Of a stretch of DNA of 64,000 bases, positions 15,935 through 24,593 are shown in pieces. Source of the DNA: Pseudomonas graminis. GTDB lineage: Bacteria > Pseudomonadota > Gammaproteobacteria > Pseudomonadales > Pseudomonadaceae. Position numbers and translations under genes: made by a program. Below the pieces are notes generated by a model. That model saw only the letters and a program-made list of their open reading frames with translations, did no database searches and was not told the origin of the DNA. The stretch spans positions 62,001 through 126,000 of the forward strand of contig NZ_MDEN01000069.1 in the NCBI RefSeq assembly GCF_001705435.1, given 5' to 3'. Position 1 is the stretch's first letter, and each line of letters begins with the position of its first letter.

Positions 15935-18028
15935 TTATTGCGGCAACGTGGCCGCCTGAATCGCCGTCAGTGCAATGGTATAGACGATGTCGTCGACCTG
16001 AGCGCCGCGCGGCAGATCATTGACCGGCTTGCGCAGGCCTTGCAGCATCGGGCCGAGGCTTACGCAGTCCGCACTGCGCTGCACCGCTTTGTACGTCGTG
16101 TTGCCGGTGTTCAGGTCCGGAAACACGAATACATTGGCGCGACCCGCCACCGGGCTGTCCGGCGCCAGTTGCCGGGCGACGTGCTCGTTGGCGGCGGCAT
16201 CGTATTGCAAAGGCCCGTCGATCAACAAACCACGCTGGGTCTCGCGCGCCAGTTGCGTGGCCTCTCGTACCTTTTCCACTTCTTCGCCGCTGGCGGAATT
16301 GCCGCTGGAGTAGCTGATCATCGCCACCCGCGGTGACAGGCCGAACGCCACGGCCGAATCCGCGCTCTGCACGGCGATCTCCGCCAGCTCGGTGGCGGTC
16401 GGGTGCGGGTTCATGATGCAGTCGCCGTACACCAGCACCTGCTCCGGAAACAGCATGAAAAACACCGATGAAACGAGGGTGCAGCCTGGCGCCGTCTTGA
16501 TCAGCTGCAAGGCAGGCCGAATGGTGTTGGCGGTCGAATGGATCACCCCCGACACCAGCCCGTCTACTTCGTCGAGGGCCAGCATCATGGTGCCGATCAC
16601 CACCGGATCCTCCAGTTGCTGCTCGGCCATCGGCGCATTGAGGTTTTTGCTGCGGCGCAGATCCACCATCGGCCCGACATAGCGCTCGCGGATCTGATCC
16701 GGATCGAGAATCTCCAACCCCGGCGGCAGTTCGATGCCATGGGCTCGCGCGACGGCGTTCACTTCTTCGGGCTTGGCCAGCAGCACGCAGCGGGCAATGC
16801 CGCGGGCCTGACAAATGGCCGCCGCTTGCACGGTCAATGGCTCTGCGCCTTCGGGCAGCACAATACGTTTGTTTGCCGCCTGGGCGCGCTGGATCAGTTG
16901 ATAGCGGAACACTGCGGGCGACAGGCGCATCTCACGCGGCGTGCCGCAGCGCTGATGCAGCCAGTTGGCATCGAGGTGGCTGGCGACGAAATCGGTGATG
17001 ATCTCCGCGCGTTCGCGGTCATCGATGGGGATTTCCTTGTTCAGCTGATTGAGCTGCGTCGCGGTCTCGTAGGAACCGGTGCTCACCGACAGGACCGGCA
17101 ACCCGGCCTGCAGTGCGCCTCGGCACAGGTCCATGATGCGCGGATCGGGCAGGGTGTCGCTGGTCAGCAGCAGTCCGGCCAACGGCACGCCGTTCAGCGT
17201 CGCCAGGCTCACGGCCAGAATGATGTCATCACGATCCCCCGGTGTGACCACCAGCACGCCCGGCTTGAGCAGTTGCAGCGTGTTGAGCACCGTGCGGGCG
17301 CAGATGATGATCTTCGACATGCGCCGCTGTTCGTAATCGCCGGCGTTGATCACTTGCGCACCGAGCAGGTCGGCGACGTCACGGGTGCGCGGTGCGTTCA
17401 GGTCTGCCTGAAACGGAATGCAGCCGAGCAGGCGGAAATCACCGCTGCGCAGCAGTGGCGAGTGCTCCTTGAGCCGTGCCGAGAAGGCTTCCATGCTCTC
17501 GTCGGTGCGGACCTTGTTGAGGATCACACCGAGCACCTTCGGATCTTTCGGGCCGCCGAACATCTGCGCCTGCAGCTCCACGCGGCCGGAAAGCTCGGTC
17601 AGCACTTCGTTTTCCGGGGCCGATACGAGAATGACTTCCGCGTCCAGCGCCTTGGCCATGTGCAGGTTGACCCGCGCCGCGTAGCTGGCGCTGCGTGTCG
17701 GGACCATGCCTTCTACGATCAGCACGTCGCGGCCAATCGAGGCCTCTTGATACAGCTGGATGATTTCTTCCAGCAGCTCGTCGAGCTGGCCTTCGCCGAG
17801 CATGCGCTCGACGTGGCTCAACCCCAATGGCTTGGGCGGCTTGAGGCCGTGAGTGCGGGCGATCAGTTCAGTCGAGCGTTCGGGGCCCACGTCCCCGGGA
17901 TGAGGCTGAGCGATCGGCTTGAAAAAACCAACCTTGAGCCCGGCACGCTCCAGGGTGCGCACCAGCCCCAGGCTGATGGACGTCAGGCCCACACCAAAAT
18001 CTGTGGGCGCGATAAAGAAAGTCTGCAT
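15935..18028 (-). CDS. pta: Phosphate acetyltransferase
   Basis: It interconverts acetyl-CoA and acetyl phosphate in the acetate pathway. The 697-residue length is that of the long class II Pta: an N-terminal BioD-like P-loop domain (TDFGVGLTSISLGLVRTLER), a central DRTGG domain (about residues 215-330), and the C-terminal catalytic PTA/PTB domain from about 370 with the conserved block SGVIHSTANTIRPALQ and SGNSASGEE. The start is ATG 18028. No ackA lies within the window; in Pseudomonas it is often on the other side or elsewhere. A small DUF3565 gene lies just upstream on the same strand. The enzyme is complete with no missing motifs. Confidence 0.95.
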   Translation of the reverse strand: MQTFFIAPTDFGVGLTSISLGLVRTLERAGLKVGFFKPIAQPHPGDVGPERSTELIARTHGLKPPKPLGLSHVERMLGEGQLDELLEEIIQLYQEASIGRDVLIVEGMVPTRSASYAARVNLHMAKALDAEVILVSAPENEVLTELSGRVELQAQMFGGPKDPKVLGVILNKVRTDESMEAFSARLKEHSPLLRSGDFRLLGCIPFQADLNAPRTRDVADLLGAQVINAGDYEQRRMSKIIICARTVLNTLQLLKPGVLVVTPGDRDDIILAVSLATLNGVPLAGLLLTSDTLPDPRIMDLCRGALQAGLPVLSVSTGSYETATQLNQLNKEIPIDDRERAEIITDFVASHLDANWLHQRCGTPREMRLSPAVFRYQLIQRAQAANKRIVLPEGAEPLTVQAAAICQARGIARCVLLAKPEEVNAVARAHGIELPPGLEILDPDQIRERYVGPMVDLRRSKNLNAPMAEQQLEDPVVIGTMMLALDEVDGLVSGVIHSTANTIRPALQLIKTAPGCTLVSSVFFMLFPEQVLVYGDCIMNPHPTATELAEIAVQSADSAVAFGLSPRVAMISYSSGNSASGEEVEKVREATQLARETQRGLLIDGPLQYDAAANEHVARQLAPDSPVAGRANVFVFPDLNTGNTTYKAVQRSADCVSLGPMLQGLRKPVNDLPRGAQVDDIVYTIALTAIQAATLPQ

Positions 18029-18122
18029 GCGGGCTTCTCGAAAATGAGCAGTGCAAGGGTCATGGCGCTATGAATTCAGCCATCGGACCGGATAAACCAG
18101 GACGCTGTTCAGTCGCAGCGTC

Positions 18123-18362
18123 TCAAGGGGGCCCAAGGTTATCGTTATCTGACCCCGACGCGCACCAGCCGCAGTGAAAGGACTGGCCGATTGTTGCCTG
18201 GCGCTGCGCCGGATCAAGCACCCAGGACCGGGATTGCCAAGGCGGGTCGTGGCGCAAATGCTGGGTGTGACCGCAGGACAGTTCAACCACCCAATGACCG
18301 TACTCGTCCTGAACAAAGCCGGTAATGATTGAATGGGGGGAGGGAGCTCTAGGGGATTCCAA
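18123..18362 (-). CDS. DUF3565 small protein, non-ATG start
   Basis: The conserved part reads ITGFVQDEYGHWVVELSCGH, then HLRHDPPWQSRSWVLDP and a closing CGWC, which is the DUF3565 pattern with Cys/His pairs that could bind a metal. No ATG or GTG lies in frame near the start of the conserved part. The nearest plausible start is TTG at 18362 with GGACGG before it, giving 79 residues. ATC or ATT at 18329/18326 would sit exactly where homologues have Met. The gene lies 94 bp before pta on the same strand. Function unknown. The annotation of this gene could easily be missed. Confidence 0.65.
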   Translation of the reverse strand: MESPRAPSPHSIITGFVQDEYGHWVVELSCGHTQHLRHDPPWQSRSWVLDPAQRQATIGQSFHCGWCASGSDNDNLGPP

Positions 18363-18452
18363 TCGGGGCCGTCCGTCTGAGTTGCGTTCGCTTTCGCGCG
18401 ACTGCTTGGTTAGACTTGGCCGCTCATATCTATTTGCAAAAGGTCTCGCCCC

Positions 18453-18938
18453 ATGCCGATCGCCGCCAACAAGGCTGTCTCCATCGACTATACCCTGACC
18501 AATGACGCTGGTGAGGTCATCGACAGTTCTGCCGGCGGCGCGCCGCTGGTTTACCTGCAAGGTGCAGGCAATATCATCCCGGGTCTGGAAAAGGCACTGG
18601 ATGGCAAGGAAGTCGGCGACGAACTGAAAGTGGCCATCGAGCCTGAAGACGCGTACGGCGAATACTCCGCCGAACTGGTCAGCACCCTGAACCGCAGCAT
18701 GTTCGAAGGTGTCGACGAACTGGAAGTCGGCATGCAGTTCCATGCCTCCGCTCCGGACGGCCAGATGCAGATCGTGACCATCCGTGATCTGGACGGCGAC
18801 GACGTCACCGTCGACGGCAACCACCCACTGGCCGGTCAGCGCTTGAACTTCGATGTGAAGATCGTCGACATCCGCGATGCCAGCGAAGAAGAAGTGGCCC
18901 ACGGTCACGTGCACGGCGAAGGTGGTCATCACCACTGA
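18453..18938 (+). CDS. slyD: FKBP-type peptidyl-prolyl isomerase, SlyD-like
   Basis: This 161-residue cytosolic prolyl isomerase and chaperone starts at ATG 18453. It shows the SlyD arrangement: a split FKBP domain (VSIDYTLTNDAGEVIDSS, then PLVYLQGAGNIIPGLEKAL), an inserted-flap chaperone domain (EPEDAYGEYSAELV to DGNHPLAGQ), and the return of the FKBP strand LNFDVKIVDIR. It ends in a short His-rich tail (HGHVHGEGGHHH) that should bind nickel, zinc or similar metals, as in E. coli SlyD. It is monocistronic. The symbol is by family resemblance. Confidence 0.9.
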   Translation: MPIAANKAVSIDYTLTNDAGEVIDSSAGGAPLVYLQGAGNIIPGLEKALDGKEVGDELKVAIEPEDAYGEYSAELVSTLNRSMFEGVDELEVGMQFHASAPDGQMQIVTIRDLDGDDVTVDGNHPLAGQRLNFDVKIVDIRDASEEEVAHGHVHGEGGHHH

Positions 18939-19052
18939 TTGTCCTGCTAAGCTGAGTGAGCTGGCCAGGCGTCCTCGCGGTCTTGTGAAAACATTTGTTT
19001 TTGCAGTCTGACAGGGCGCCTTTTTCGGCCAAGGGTTTCTAGGGGAGTCGTC

Positions 19053-19535
19053 ATGAGTGTATTTCACGAGCTGAAGTTGAAGGCTCTGGATGGCCAGGAG
19101 CTACCCCTCGCGCCGCTCAAGGGCAAAGTGGTTCTGGTGGTCAACGTCGCGTCAAAATGTGGCCTGACCCCGCAATACGCCGGGCTGGAAACCCTGTACC
19201 AGAAGTACAAGGATCAAGGCTTCAGCGTTCTCGGGTTGCCGTGCAATCAGTTCGCTGGTCAGGAGCCCGGTACTCAGGAAGAGATTCAGGCGTTCTGTTC
19301 GCTGAACTACGGCGTGACCTTTCCGCTGGGCGACAAGCTGGACGTCAACGGACCGCACCGGCATCGGCTGTACCAAATGCTCGCAGGCGAAGGCGCCGAG
19401 TTTCCCGGGGACATCACCTGGAATTTCGAGAAGTTTCTCGTCGGCAAGGATGGCCGCGTTCTGGCACGCTTCTCCCCAAGTACACTCCCGGATGACGCCA
19501 AGGTGGTGAGCGCGATCGAGAAGGCGCTGCCCTAG
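19053..19535 (+). CDS. Glutathione peroxidase family protein
   Basis: This 160-residue thioredoxin-fold peroxidase reduces peroxides with glutathione or thioredoxin. The catalytic triad is visible: Cys36 in ASKCGLTPQY (cysteine, not selenocysteine), Gln70 in NQFAGQEPGT and Trp123 in DITWNFEKF. The second cysteine in LPCNQF (C64) is the conserved structural one; C82 could resolve the disulphide. The start ATG 19053 follows AGGGGAG. It has no signal peptide and is presumably cytosolic. It stands alone between slyD and an ene-reductase, both stress-related enzymes. Confidence 0.92.
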   Translation: MSVFHELKLKALDGQELPLAPLKGKVVLVVNVASKCGLTPQYAGLETLYQKYKDQGFSVLGLPCNQFAGQEPGTQEEIQAFCSLNYGVTFPLGDKLDVNGPHRHRLYQMLAGEGAEFPGDITWNFEKFLVGKDGRVLARFSPSTLPDDAKVVSAIEKALP

Positions 19536-19659
19536 TATTTCGCTTTGCTGCGCGTCTTCTGAGCCTTAATCACTCCAGTCAATAGTGCTTCGTATCCCCT
19601 GCGCTTCGGCTCATTCTGTATGACCTTCATCATATTTCCAGAATGCCGAGGACGCCTGC

Positions 19660-20763
19660 ATGCCTGCTCAAGCCTTGTTCAAACCCTTCCATATGGGCAG
19701 CCTCGAGTTGCCGACGCGCATCGTCATGGCGCCGATGACCCGCTCGTTTTCACCCGGCGGCGTACCCAATTCCAACGTCATCGAGTACTACCGTCGTCGT
19801 GCGTCTGCGGGCGTTGGTTTGATCATCACCGAAGGCACCACGGTCGGGCACAAGGCTTCAAATGGCTACCCCAACGTGCCGCAGTTCTTCGGCGACGCGG
19901 CGCTGGAGGGGTGGCGCAAAGTGGTGGAAGCGGTTCATGCAGAAGGCGGCAAGATTGTGCCGCAACTCTGGCACGTGGGCGCTGTGCGTCGGCTGGGCAC
20001 TGAGCCGGATGGCACGGTGCCGGCCTATGGCCCGACCGAGAAGCTCAAGGACGGCAACGTTGTCGTTCATGGCATGAGCAAGCAAGACATCGACGAGGTC
20101 ATCGCGGCGTTCGCCCAGGCGGCGAAAGACGCCAAGGCCATCGGCATGGACGGCGTCGAGATCCATGGCGCCCATGGCTATCTGGTCGATCAGTTCTTCT
20201 GGGAAGGCACCAATCAGCGCACCGACGAGTACGGCGGAGACCTCGCGCACCGCTCACGCTTTGCCATCGAACTGATCCAGGCCGTACGAGCAGCAGTGGG
20301 CCCGGATTATCCGATCATCTTTCGTTACTCGCAGTGGAAACAGCAGGATTACAGCGCACGGCTGGTGCAAACGGTGGAAGAGCTCGACGCCTTCCTCAAG
20401 CCCCTTTCCGACGCAGGCGTCGACATTTTCCACTGCTCGACACGGCGTTTCTGGGAGCCTGAGTTCGAAGGCTCCGACCTGAACCTGGCCGGATGGACGC
20501 GCAAGCTCACCGGTAAACCGACCATCACGGTGGGCAGTGTCGGACTGGACGGCGAGTTTCTGCAGTTCATGGTCAACACCGACAAAGTCGCTCAGCCCGC
20601 GAGCCTGGAAAACCTGCTCAAGCGTCTGGGTGACGAGGAGTTCGATCTCGTCGCAGTCGGCCGTGCGCTGCTGGTCGACCCGGACTGGGCCATGAAAGTG
20701 AAGGAAGGCCGCGAGCACGACATCCTGCCGTTCAGCCGCGAAGCCCTGGGCCGATTGGAGTGA
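19660..20763 (+). CDS. Old yellow enzyme family ene-reductase (XenB/NemA-like)
   Basis: This 367-residue FMN protein reduces activated C=C bonds, quinones, nitroesters or nitroaromatics with NAD(P)H. It has the N-terminal signature RIVMAPMTRSFSP, the active-site pair in VEIHGAHGYLVDQFF (His-x-x-His), WEGTNQRTDEYGG, and the C-terminal FMN site VAVGRALLVDPDW. TIM-barrel length is normal. The absence of Cys near residue 25 and the motif VMAPMTR suggest the xenobiotic-reductase branch. Natural substrate unknown; probably detoxification. It is followed directly by a short repeat region. Confidence 0.9.
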   Translation: MPAQALFKPFHMGSLELPTRIVMAPMTRSFSPGGVPNSNVIEYYRRRASAGVGLIITEGTTVGHKASNGYPNVPQFFGDAALEGWRKVVEAVHAEGGKIVPQLWHVGAVRRLGTEPDGTVPAYGPTEKLKDGNVVVHGMSKQDIDEVIAAFAQAAKDAKAIGMDGVEIHGAHGYLVDQFFWEGTNQRTDEYGGDLAHRSRFAIELIQAVRAAVGPDYPIIFRYSQWKQQDYSARLVQTVEELDAFLKPLSDAGVDIFHCSTRRFWEPEFEGSDLNLAGWTRKLTGKPTITVGSVGLDGEFLQFMVNTDKVAQPASLENLLKRLGDEEFDLVAVGRALLVDPDWAMKVKEGREHDILPFSREALGRLE

Positions 20764-20861
20764 AGGAAAGGGACTAGTGAAGGAAAGAAGTGCAAGAAAA
20801 GGGACTGCAAGAAAAGGGACTGATTTATTTACAGCGCTTCACCGTAAATTAATCTGTCCCT
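20762..20861. repeat. Tandem short repeats plus large inverted repeat
   Basis: Immediately after the ene-reductase stop come four imperfect ~15-base units: GAAGGAAAGGGACTAGT, GAAGGAAAGAAGT, then twice GCAAGAAAAGGGACT. They run into an inverted repeat, AGGGACTGATTTATTTACAG (20815-20834) against CCGTAAATTAATCTGTCCCT (20842-20861), with a 7-base loop. I recall similar GGGACAGATTTATTT sequences as dispersed intergenic elements in Pseudomonas, often near REP-associated transposases. It may also end transcription from both sides. Confidence 0.7.
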
Positions 20862-20895
20862 GACTGCACACATCGCTGGGTCGCTACTGTCCCGT

Positions 20896-22062
20896 TCACA
20901 CCCCCAAAACAACTCCATCCCGCGTCTCGCTCGCAGCGCGCAAATAAGTCTCGAATGAGTCGATAATCCCGGCCCATCCCTGACGACTCGCGTGTTGCCG
21001 GGCATTCAGCCTGACCCGACGCAAGGTTTCTTCATCTTCCAGCATCCAGCGTGCGGCGTCGATGAACCCTTCCTCATCCCCGGGCATCGCCACCGCGCCA
21101 TTGTGGCCGTGGCGAATATGTTGGGCCGCTGCGGCTTCGTCATAGGCGACCACCCCCAGCCCTGACGCCAACGCTTCCAGCACGACGTTGCCGAAGGTTT
21201 CAGTCAGGCTCGGGAACAGAAACAGATCACTCGACGCATAGTGCGCCGCCAGCGCATCACCGCGCTGGGTGCCGCAGAAGATGGCGTTCGGGAGCTGACG
21301 TTGCAGCGTCGGCCTGACCGGTCCGTCGCCGACAATCACCAGGCGCAGGTTTTTCTCGGGATAGGTGCTCACCAGTCCGTCAAAGGTGATTTTCAGCAGC
21401 GCCAGGTTTTTCTCCGCCGCCAGCCGTCCCACATGCAGGACTGCCGTATCGCCCGGTTCAAGGCCCCAGCTTTCACGTAGCGCACTCGAACGCTTCGACG
21501 GGTGAAACAACTGGCAATCAACGCCCCGGGACAGCAACTCCAAGCGCTCGAAGCCTCGGCGTTCGAGTTCGGTTTTCTGCGTGAAGCTGGGCACCAGGGT
21601 GGCGTTGGAGCGGTTGTGAAACCAGCGCAGGTAGGTCGTCAGCAGGCGCGTGACGAAGCTCAGCCCGTACTGCCGGGTGTATTGCTGGAAGTTGGTGTGA
21701 AAACCGCTGACGATGGCAATCCCCAGTCGCCGTGCGGCACGCAGCGCCGACAGCCCCAACGGGCCTTCCGTGGCGATATACAGCACGTCCGGACGATTGC
21801 GCTGCCATCGACGCAGGAGTTTGTGCATCGACGACTGCCCCCACTGCAACCCGGGATACCCCGGAATCGGCCAGCCACGGCACAACATCAAATCCTCCCC
21901 GGCCGCGCGCAGCTCGTCCTCGCTTTGCCGTGGCCGAATCACCTCAACCCGATGCCCCCGCAGGCGCAGACCGTCGCACAAACGGCTGAGCGTGTTGGCC
22001 ACGCCGTTTATTTCCGGGGCATAGGTTTCGGTGATCAGGGTAATGCGCAGGGATTTACTCAT
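20896..22062 (-). CDS. GT4 family glycosyltransferase
   Basis: This 388-residue GT-B fold enzyme starts at ATG 22062. The frame is open further upstream to 22281, but the conserved N-terminus SLRITLITETYAPEINGVAN begins here. It contains the acceptor-side motif GVANTLSRLCDGLRLRGH, the donor-side GDTAVLHVGRLAAEKNL, and the E-x7-E block FPSLTETFGNVVLEALASG. This resembles the group including sulfoquinovosyl and mannosyl transferases that build glycolipids. The sugar and acceptor are not clear from sequence. It stands alone between an inverted repeat and a small hypothetical gene. Confidence 0.88.
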   Translation of the reverse strand: MSKSLRITLITETYAPEINGVANTLSRLCDGLRLRGHRVEVIRPRQSEDELRAAGEDLMLCRGWPIPGYPGLQWGQSSMHKLLRRWQRNRPDVLYIATEGPLGLSALRAARRLGIAIVSGFHTNFQQYTRQYGLSFVTRLLTTYLRWFHNRSNATLVPSFTQKTELERRGFERLELLSRGVDCQLFHPSKRSSALRESWGLEPGDTAVLHVGRLAAEKNLALLKITFDGLVSTYPEKNLRLVIVGDGPVRPTLQRQLPNAIFCGTQRGDALAAHYASSDLFLFPSLTETFGNVVLEALASGLGVVAYDEAAAAQHIRHGHNGAVAMPGDEEGFIDAARWMLEDEETLRRVRLNARQHASRQGWAGIIDSFETYLRAASETRDGVVLGV

Positions 22063-22231
22063 GACATCAGTTTCTGAGGGGGTCGTTGCGCTTGTGTGGC
22101 GGTTCAGTGATGGATTTGTGACTGCAAATGACTGGCCGGGATTTGAAATTGGCGTCGCTCGAACCTGACCGATTTGAGAGCGACATCCGACCCGGTCAGG
22201 TTCGAATAAGACTGCGGTGACACGGGACGCG

Positions 22232-22543
22232 TCAGCCACCAACAGCGAAGGGCACAAGCCTCGACTCGCCGGTGCGTTCAAAGGCAGCCGGTTCTGGCAC
22301 GTAATGGGTCTGCACCGGGTTCAGGCTGGTCAGTTGCAGGCGCGAACGGGGTTCTGCGGGCCTGGCAAGGTTCGCGGATTCAGCTTTGAGGGTGTTCGAA
22401 ACGAACGGCTGAGTCGCCTGCGCCAGTGCCTGCATGAACGCAGGGGCATGGGGTTCCGGCTTCTTCTGTCGGGCCATTACAAAGGACGCAGGACTGACAG
22501 TGGTTTTGATCAGGGTGTTCAGTGGGGTTGAATCCATGGGCAT
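22232..22543 (-). CDS. Hypothetical small protein
   Basis: The start is ATG 22543, placed 4 bases after a good AGGAG; a second ATG two codons later (22537) is equally possible. The product is about 103 residues, basic and rich in Ala, Pro, Thr and Ser, with no signal peptide, membrane segment or known motif. I do not recognise it. Codon use resembles the neighbours and the ribosome site is strong, so translation is likely. Its upstream region is shared with the DUF4234 gene in the opposite direction. Confidence 0.5.
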   Translation of the reverse strand: MPMDSTPLNTLIKTTVSPASFVMARQKKPEPHAPAFMQALAQATQPFVSNTLKAESANLARPAEPRSRLQLTSLNPVQTHYVPEPAAFERTGESRLVPFAVGG

Positions 22544-22741
22544 ATAACTCCTGCTGATGAACACGCCGGGCGATCGAACGCGGCGGCAAATGCTCGCCCG
22601 GAGTGGGCATGCCCATGGTTAAACAGGAAGGCTGTGGGACGTGGCGAATACTGTCGTAGGAATCGTCCTGATTTTCTCAAGGTTGATTAAAAGAGTGTTT
22701 CCGCCTTTAGCATGCGTCGCCTCACTTCTGGAGGAAACACT

Positions 22742-23374
22742 GTGTCCGAGCAATTCAACGCGCCACCTGTTGCCGATTTGACGGCTTTGCCTACAAGCGG
22801 CCCGCCGTTTTATACCGTGTCGCTGGTCAAGCTGACGGTGATGATGTTCATCACTTGCGGGTTGTATGGGCTCTACTGGTATTACAAAAACTGGTCGCGG
22901 TACAAAGCGTATTCGGCGAAACCGATCTGGCCGGTCCCGCGCGCCATTTTCGGACTGATTTATATGCCGTTCATGTTTGGCAAGGTTGACGCTTTGCTGA
23001 AAGAGAAAGGGCAGCGGGGGATGCCTTATTGGGGCACGCTTGCGGCAGGTATGATTCTTCTGGCACTCGCCCCGTCACTTGTTGTGTTCGTCCACAACAT
23101 CGCAACAGGTTCGAAAGGCGTCGCTTCGGCAGGCCTTGGGCTTATCCCGCTAGGGATATCCGTCATTTCGACGTTCGCACAGTTCCTGATCATGCTCAGA
23201 GTGCAGTCGTTCATTAACCAGCTGAACCGCGACGCCGAGGGTAACTGCAAGTGTGGTTCTACCTTCGGTGAAGGTGTATGGGCGATGCTGGGCTTAATGT
23301 GCTGGGTCGTTGTGATAATCATCGTTGTCATGATTGAAGCTATCAGAATGTATTTTTCCAGCCGTGGCCTTTAG
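22742..23374 (+). CDS. DUF4234 family inner-membrane protein
   Basis: GTG 22742 is chosen because GGAGG lies 8 bases before it; an ATG at 22712 precedes the ribosome site. The 210-residue protein has a short cytosolic N-terminus, then the family-type segment LVKLTVMMFITCGLYGLYWYYKNW, and about four membrane spans in all, the last at the C-terminus (WVVVIIIVVMIEAIRMY). A central loop carries NRDAEGNCKCGSTFG. The family function is unknown; members are often near stress or envelope genes. It ends at a bidirectional terminator before cysZ. Confidence 0.8.
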   Translation: MSEQFNAPPVADLTALPTSGPPFYTVSLVKLTVMMFITCGLYGLYWYYKNWSRYKAYSAKPIWPVPRAIFGLIYMPFMFGKVDALLKEKGQRGMPYWGTLAAGMILLALAPSLVVFVHNIATGSKGVASAGLGLIPLGISVISTFAQFLIMLRVQSFINQLNRDAEGNCKCGSTFGEGVWAMLGLMCWVVVIIIVVMIEAIRMYFSSRGL

Positions 23375-23422
23375 CCAGATGAGCGAGTGGCTACACTGAT
23401 AGAACCCCTGCGTCTCACACAA

Positions 23423-23446
23423 AAAAGGCCTCACTCGAGGCCTTTT
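23423..23446. terminator. Bidirectional terminator, DUF4234 / cysZ
   Basis: AAAAGGCCTC, loop ACTC, GAGGCCTTTT, with A and T runs on both sides. It serves the converging DUF4234 and cysZ transcripts. Confidence 0.88.
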
Positions 23447-23453
23447 CTCTGCA

Positions 23454-24209
23454 TCAGCGAATGCGCTCCGCCAGCGTCTCCGCACCACGCTCCCTCACCC
23501 AGAACAACGTCGCTCCTGCCACCGCCGCCGGCATCATCAGGATGTTGACCACCGGTATCAGCAGCACCAGATAAACAATCCCACCGAAACTCATGCTTTG
23601 CCACCGTTTGGCACGCAGCCAGGCGAGCATGTCTTGCCAGCTCATTTTGTGGTTATCGGCGGGGTAGTCGATGTATTGGATAGCCATCATCCACACGCCG
23701 AACATCAGCCACAGCGGCGCGGCGACAAGGTTCACCACGGGGATCCACGAAAGGATGAACAGGCCAATGGCGCGGGGCAGGAAGTAGCCCAGTTTGCGCA
23801 TTTCCCGGCTCAGGGTGCGCGGCACCATTTCCACCAGCTCACCCCAGCTGAAGGCAGGAAAATCGTCCGTCCCGCGCAACACCACTTCCACCTTCTCGGC
23901 GAGAAATCCATTGAACGGCGCGGCGATGATGTTGGCGATCATGGTGAAGGTGAAGAACACCATCAGCGCCACAAGCACCACGAACAAAGGCCACAGGATG
24001 TAGTTGAGAAAGCTGAGCCAGCCGGGGAGGGTCGGCATGAAGGAGTCAACCCAGAGCCTGAATTCGTGGCCGGCGAAGTAGATCATGGCGCTGAACAGCA
24101 CCAGATTAATAACCAATGGCAGCAGGACGAATAAACGCAGGCCGGGGCTAAGGACCAGTTTCAGGCCTTCGCGCAGGTATTGAGGGCCAGACAGGACGGG
24201 TGCAGGCAT
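23454..24209 (-). CDS. cysZ: Sulfate transporter CysZ
   Basis: This 251-residue inner-membrane protein provides sulfate uptake for cysteine synthesis. It has the CysZ N-terminus (PQYLREGLKLVLSPGLRLF), four to six hydrophobic segments (LFVLLPLVINLVLFSAMIYF, LNYILWPLFVVLVALMVFF, RAIGLFILSWIPVVNLVAAP, GGIVYLVLLIPVVNILMMP), and the conserved FNGFLAEKVE loop. It starts at ATG 24209 with its promoter in the 384-bp region shared with trxB, an arrangement I recall as conserved in Pseudomonas. All expected segments are present. Confidence 0.93.
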   Translation of the reverse strand: MPAPVLSGPQYLREGLKLVLSPGLRLFVLLPLVINLVLFSAMIYFAGHEFRLWVDSFMPTLPGWLSFLNYILWPLFVVLVALMVFFTFTMIANIIAAPFNGFLAEKVEVVLRGTDDFPAFSWGELVEMVPRTLSREMRKLGYFLPRAIGLFILSWIPVVNLVAAPLWLMFGVWMMAIQYIDYPADNHKMSWQDMLAWLRAKRWQSMSFGGIVYLVLLIPVVNILMMPAAVAGATLFWVRERGAETLAERIR

Positions 24210-24593
24210 GTGTGCCTCCAGGCAGTGATATCGCGCCGACCTTACCGGCTTTGCGACGAGGGCGGAAGCGCCGCTGCAGGTGCGACATTCGCTGAAACAA
24301 TCGTGCAGCGATAAAGTCTATGCAGGACTGCATGTGCAAAGCGGAGGACGCACATAGGGCTGGCCTATGAGCTGGATTGTGAAACGATATTTCCTTAATC
24401 TTCTCCGCCCCGATAAGCTTGCGGCCAACTTTCACCGTTGCTGTGCCCCGAGTGGCAGCTTCTCGTTTTCAGGATCGGCGGGCGCCCCGTGTAGCCACAG
24501 GCCCCGTCAGTCCCAACCCTCTCAACCGGTACGCCGGTTCAGACCCAGTGACTCCGACCACGCGTAACGATGGCCGGTCAATAGGAGTGTGTC
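24210..24593. other. Divergent intergenic region, cysZ / trxB
   Basis: These 384 bases lie between two divergent genes. AT-rich sequence at 24375-24400 (GATATTTCCTTAATCTT) is a candidate promoter area for trxB, whose ribosome site is AGGAG at about 24584. I found no credible small gene and no clear CysB or OxyR site by eye. Confidence 0.4.

Noticed and set aside
16538..18073. 511-codon open frame on the plus strand across pta
   Set aside because: It is antisense to the pta gene, whose domains are complete; such frames are common in GC-rich DNA and this one lacks a ribosome site.
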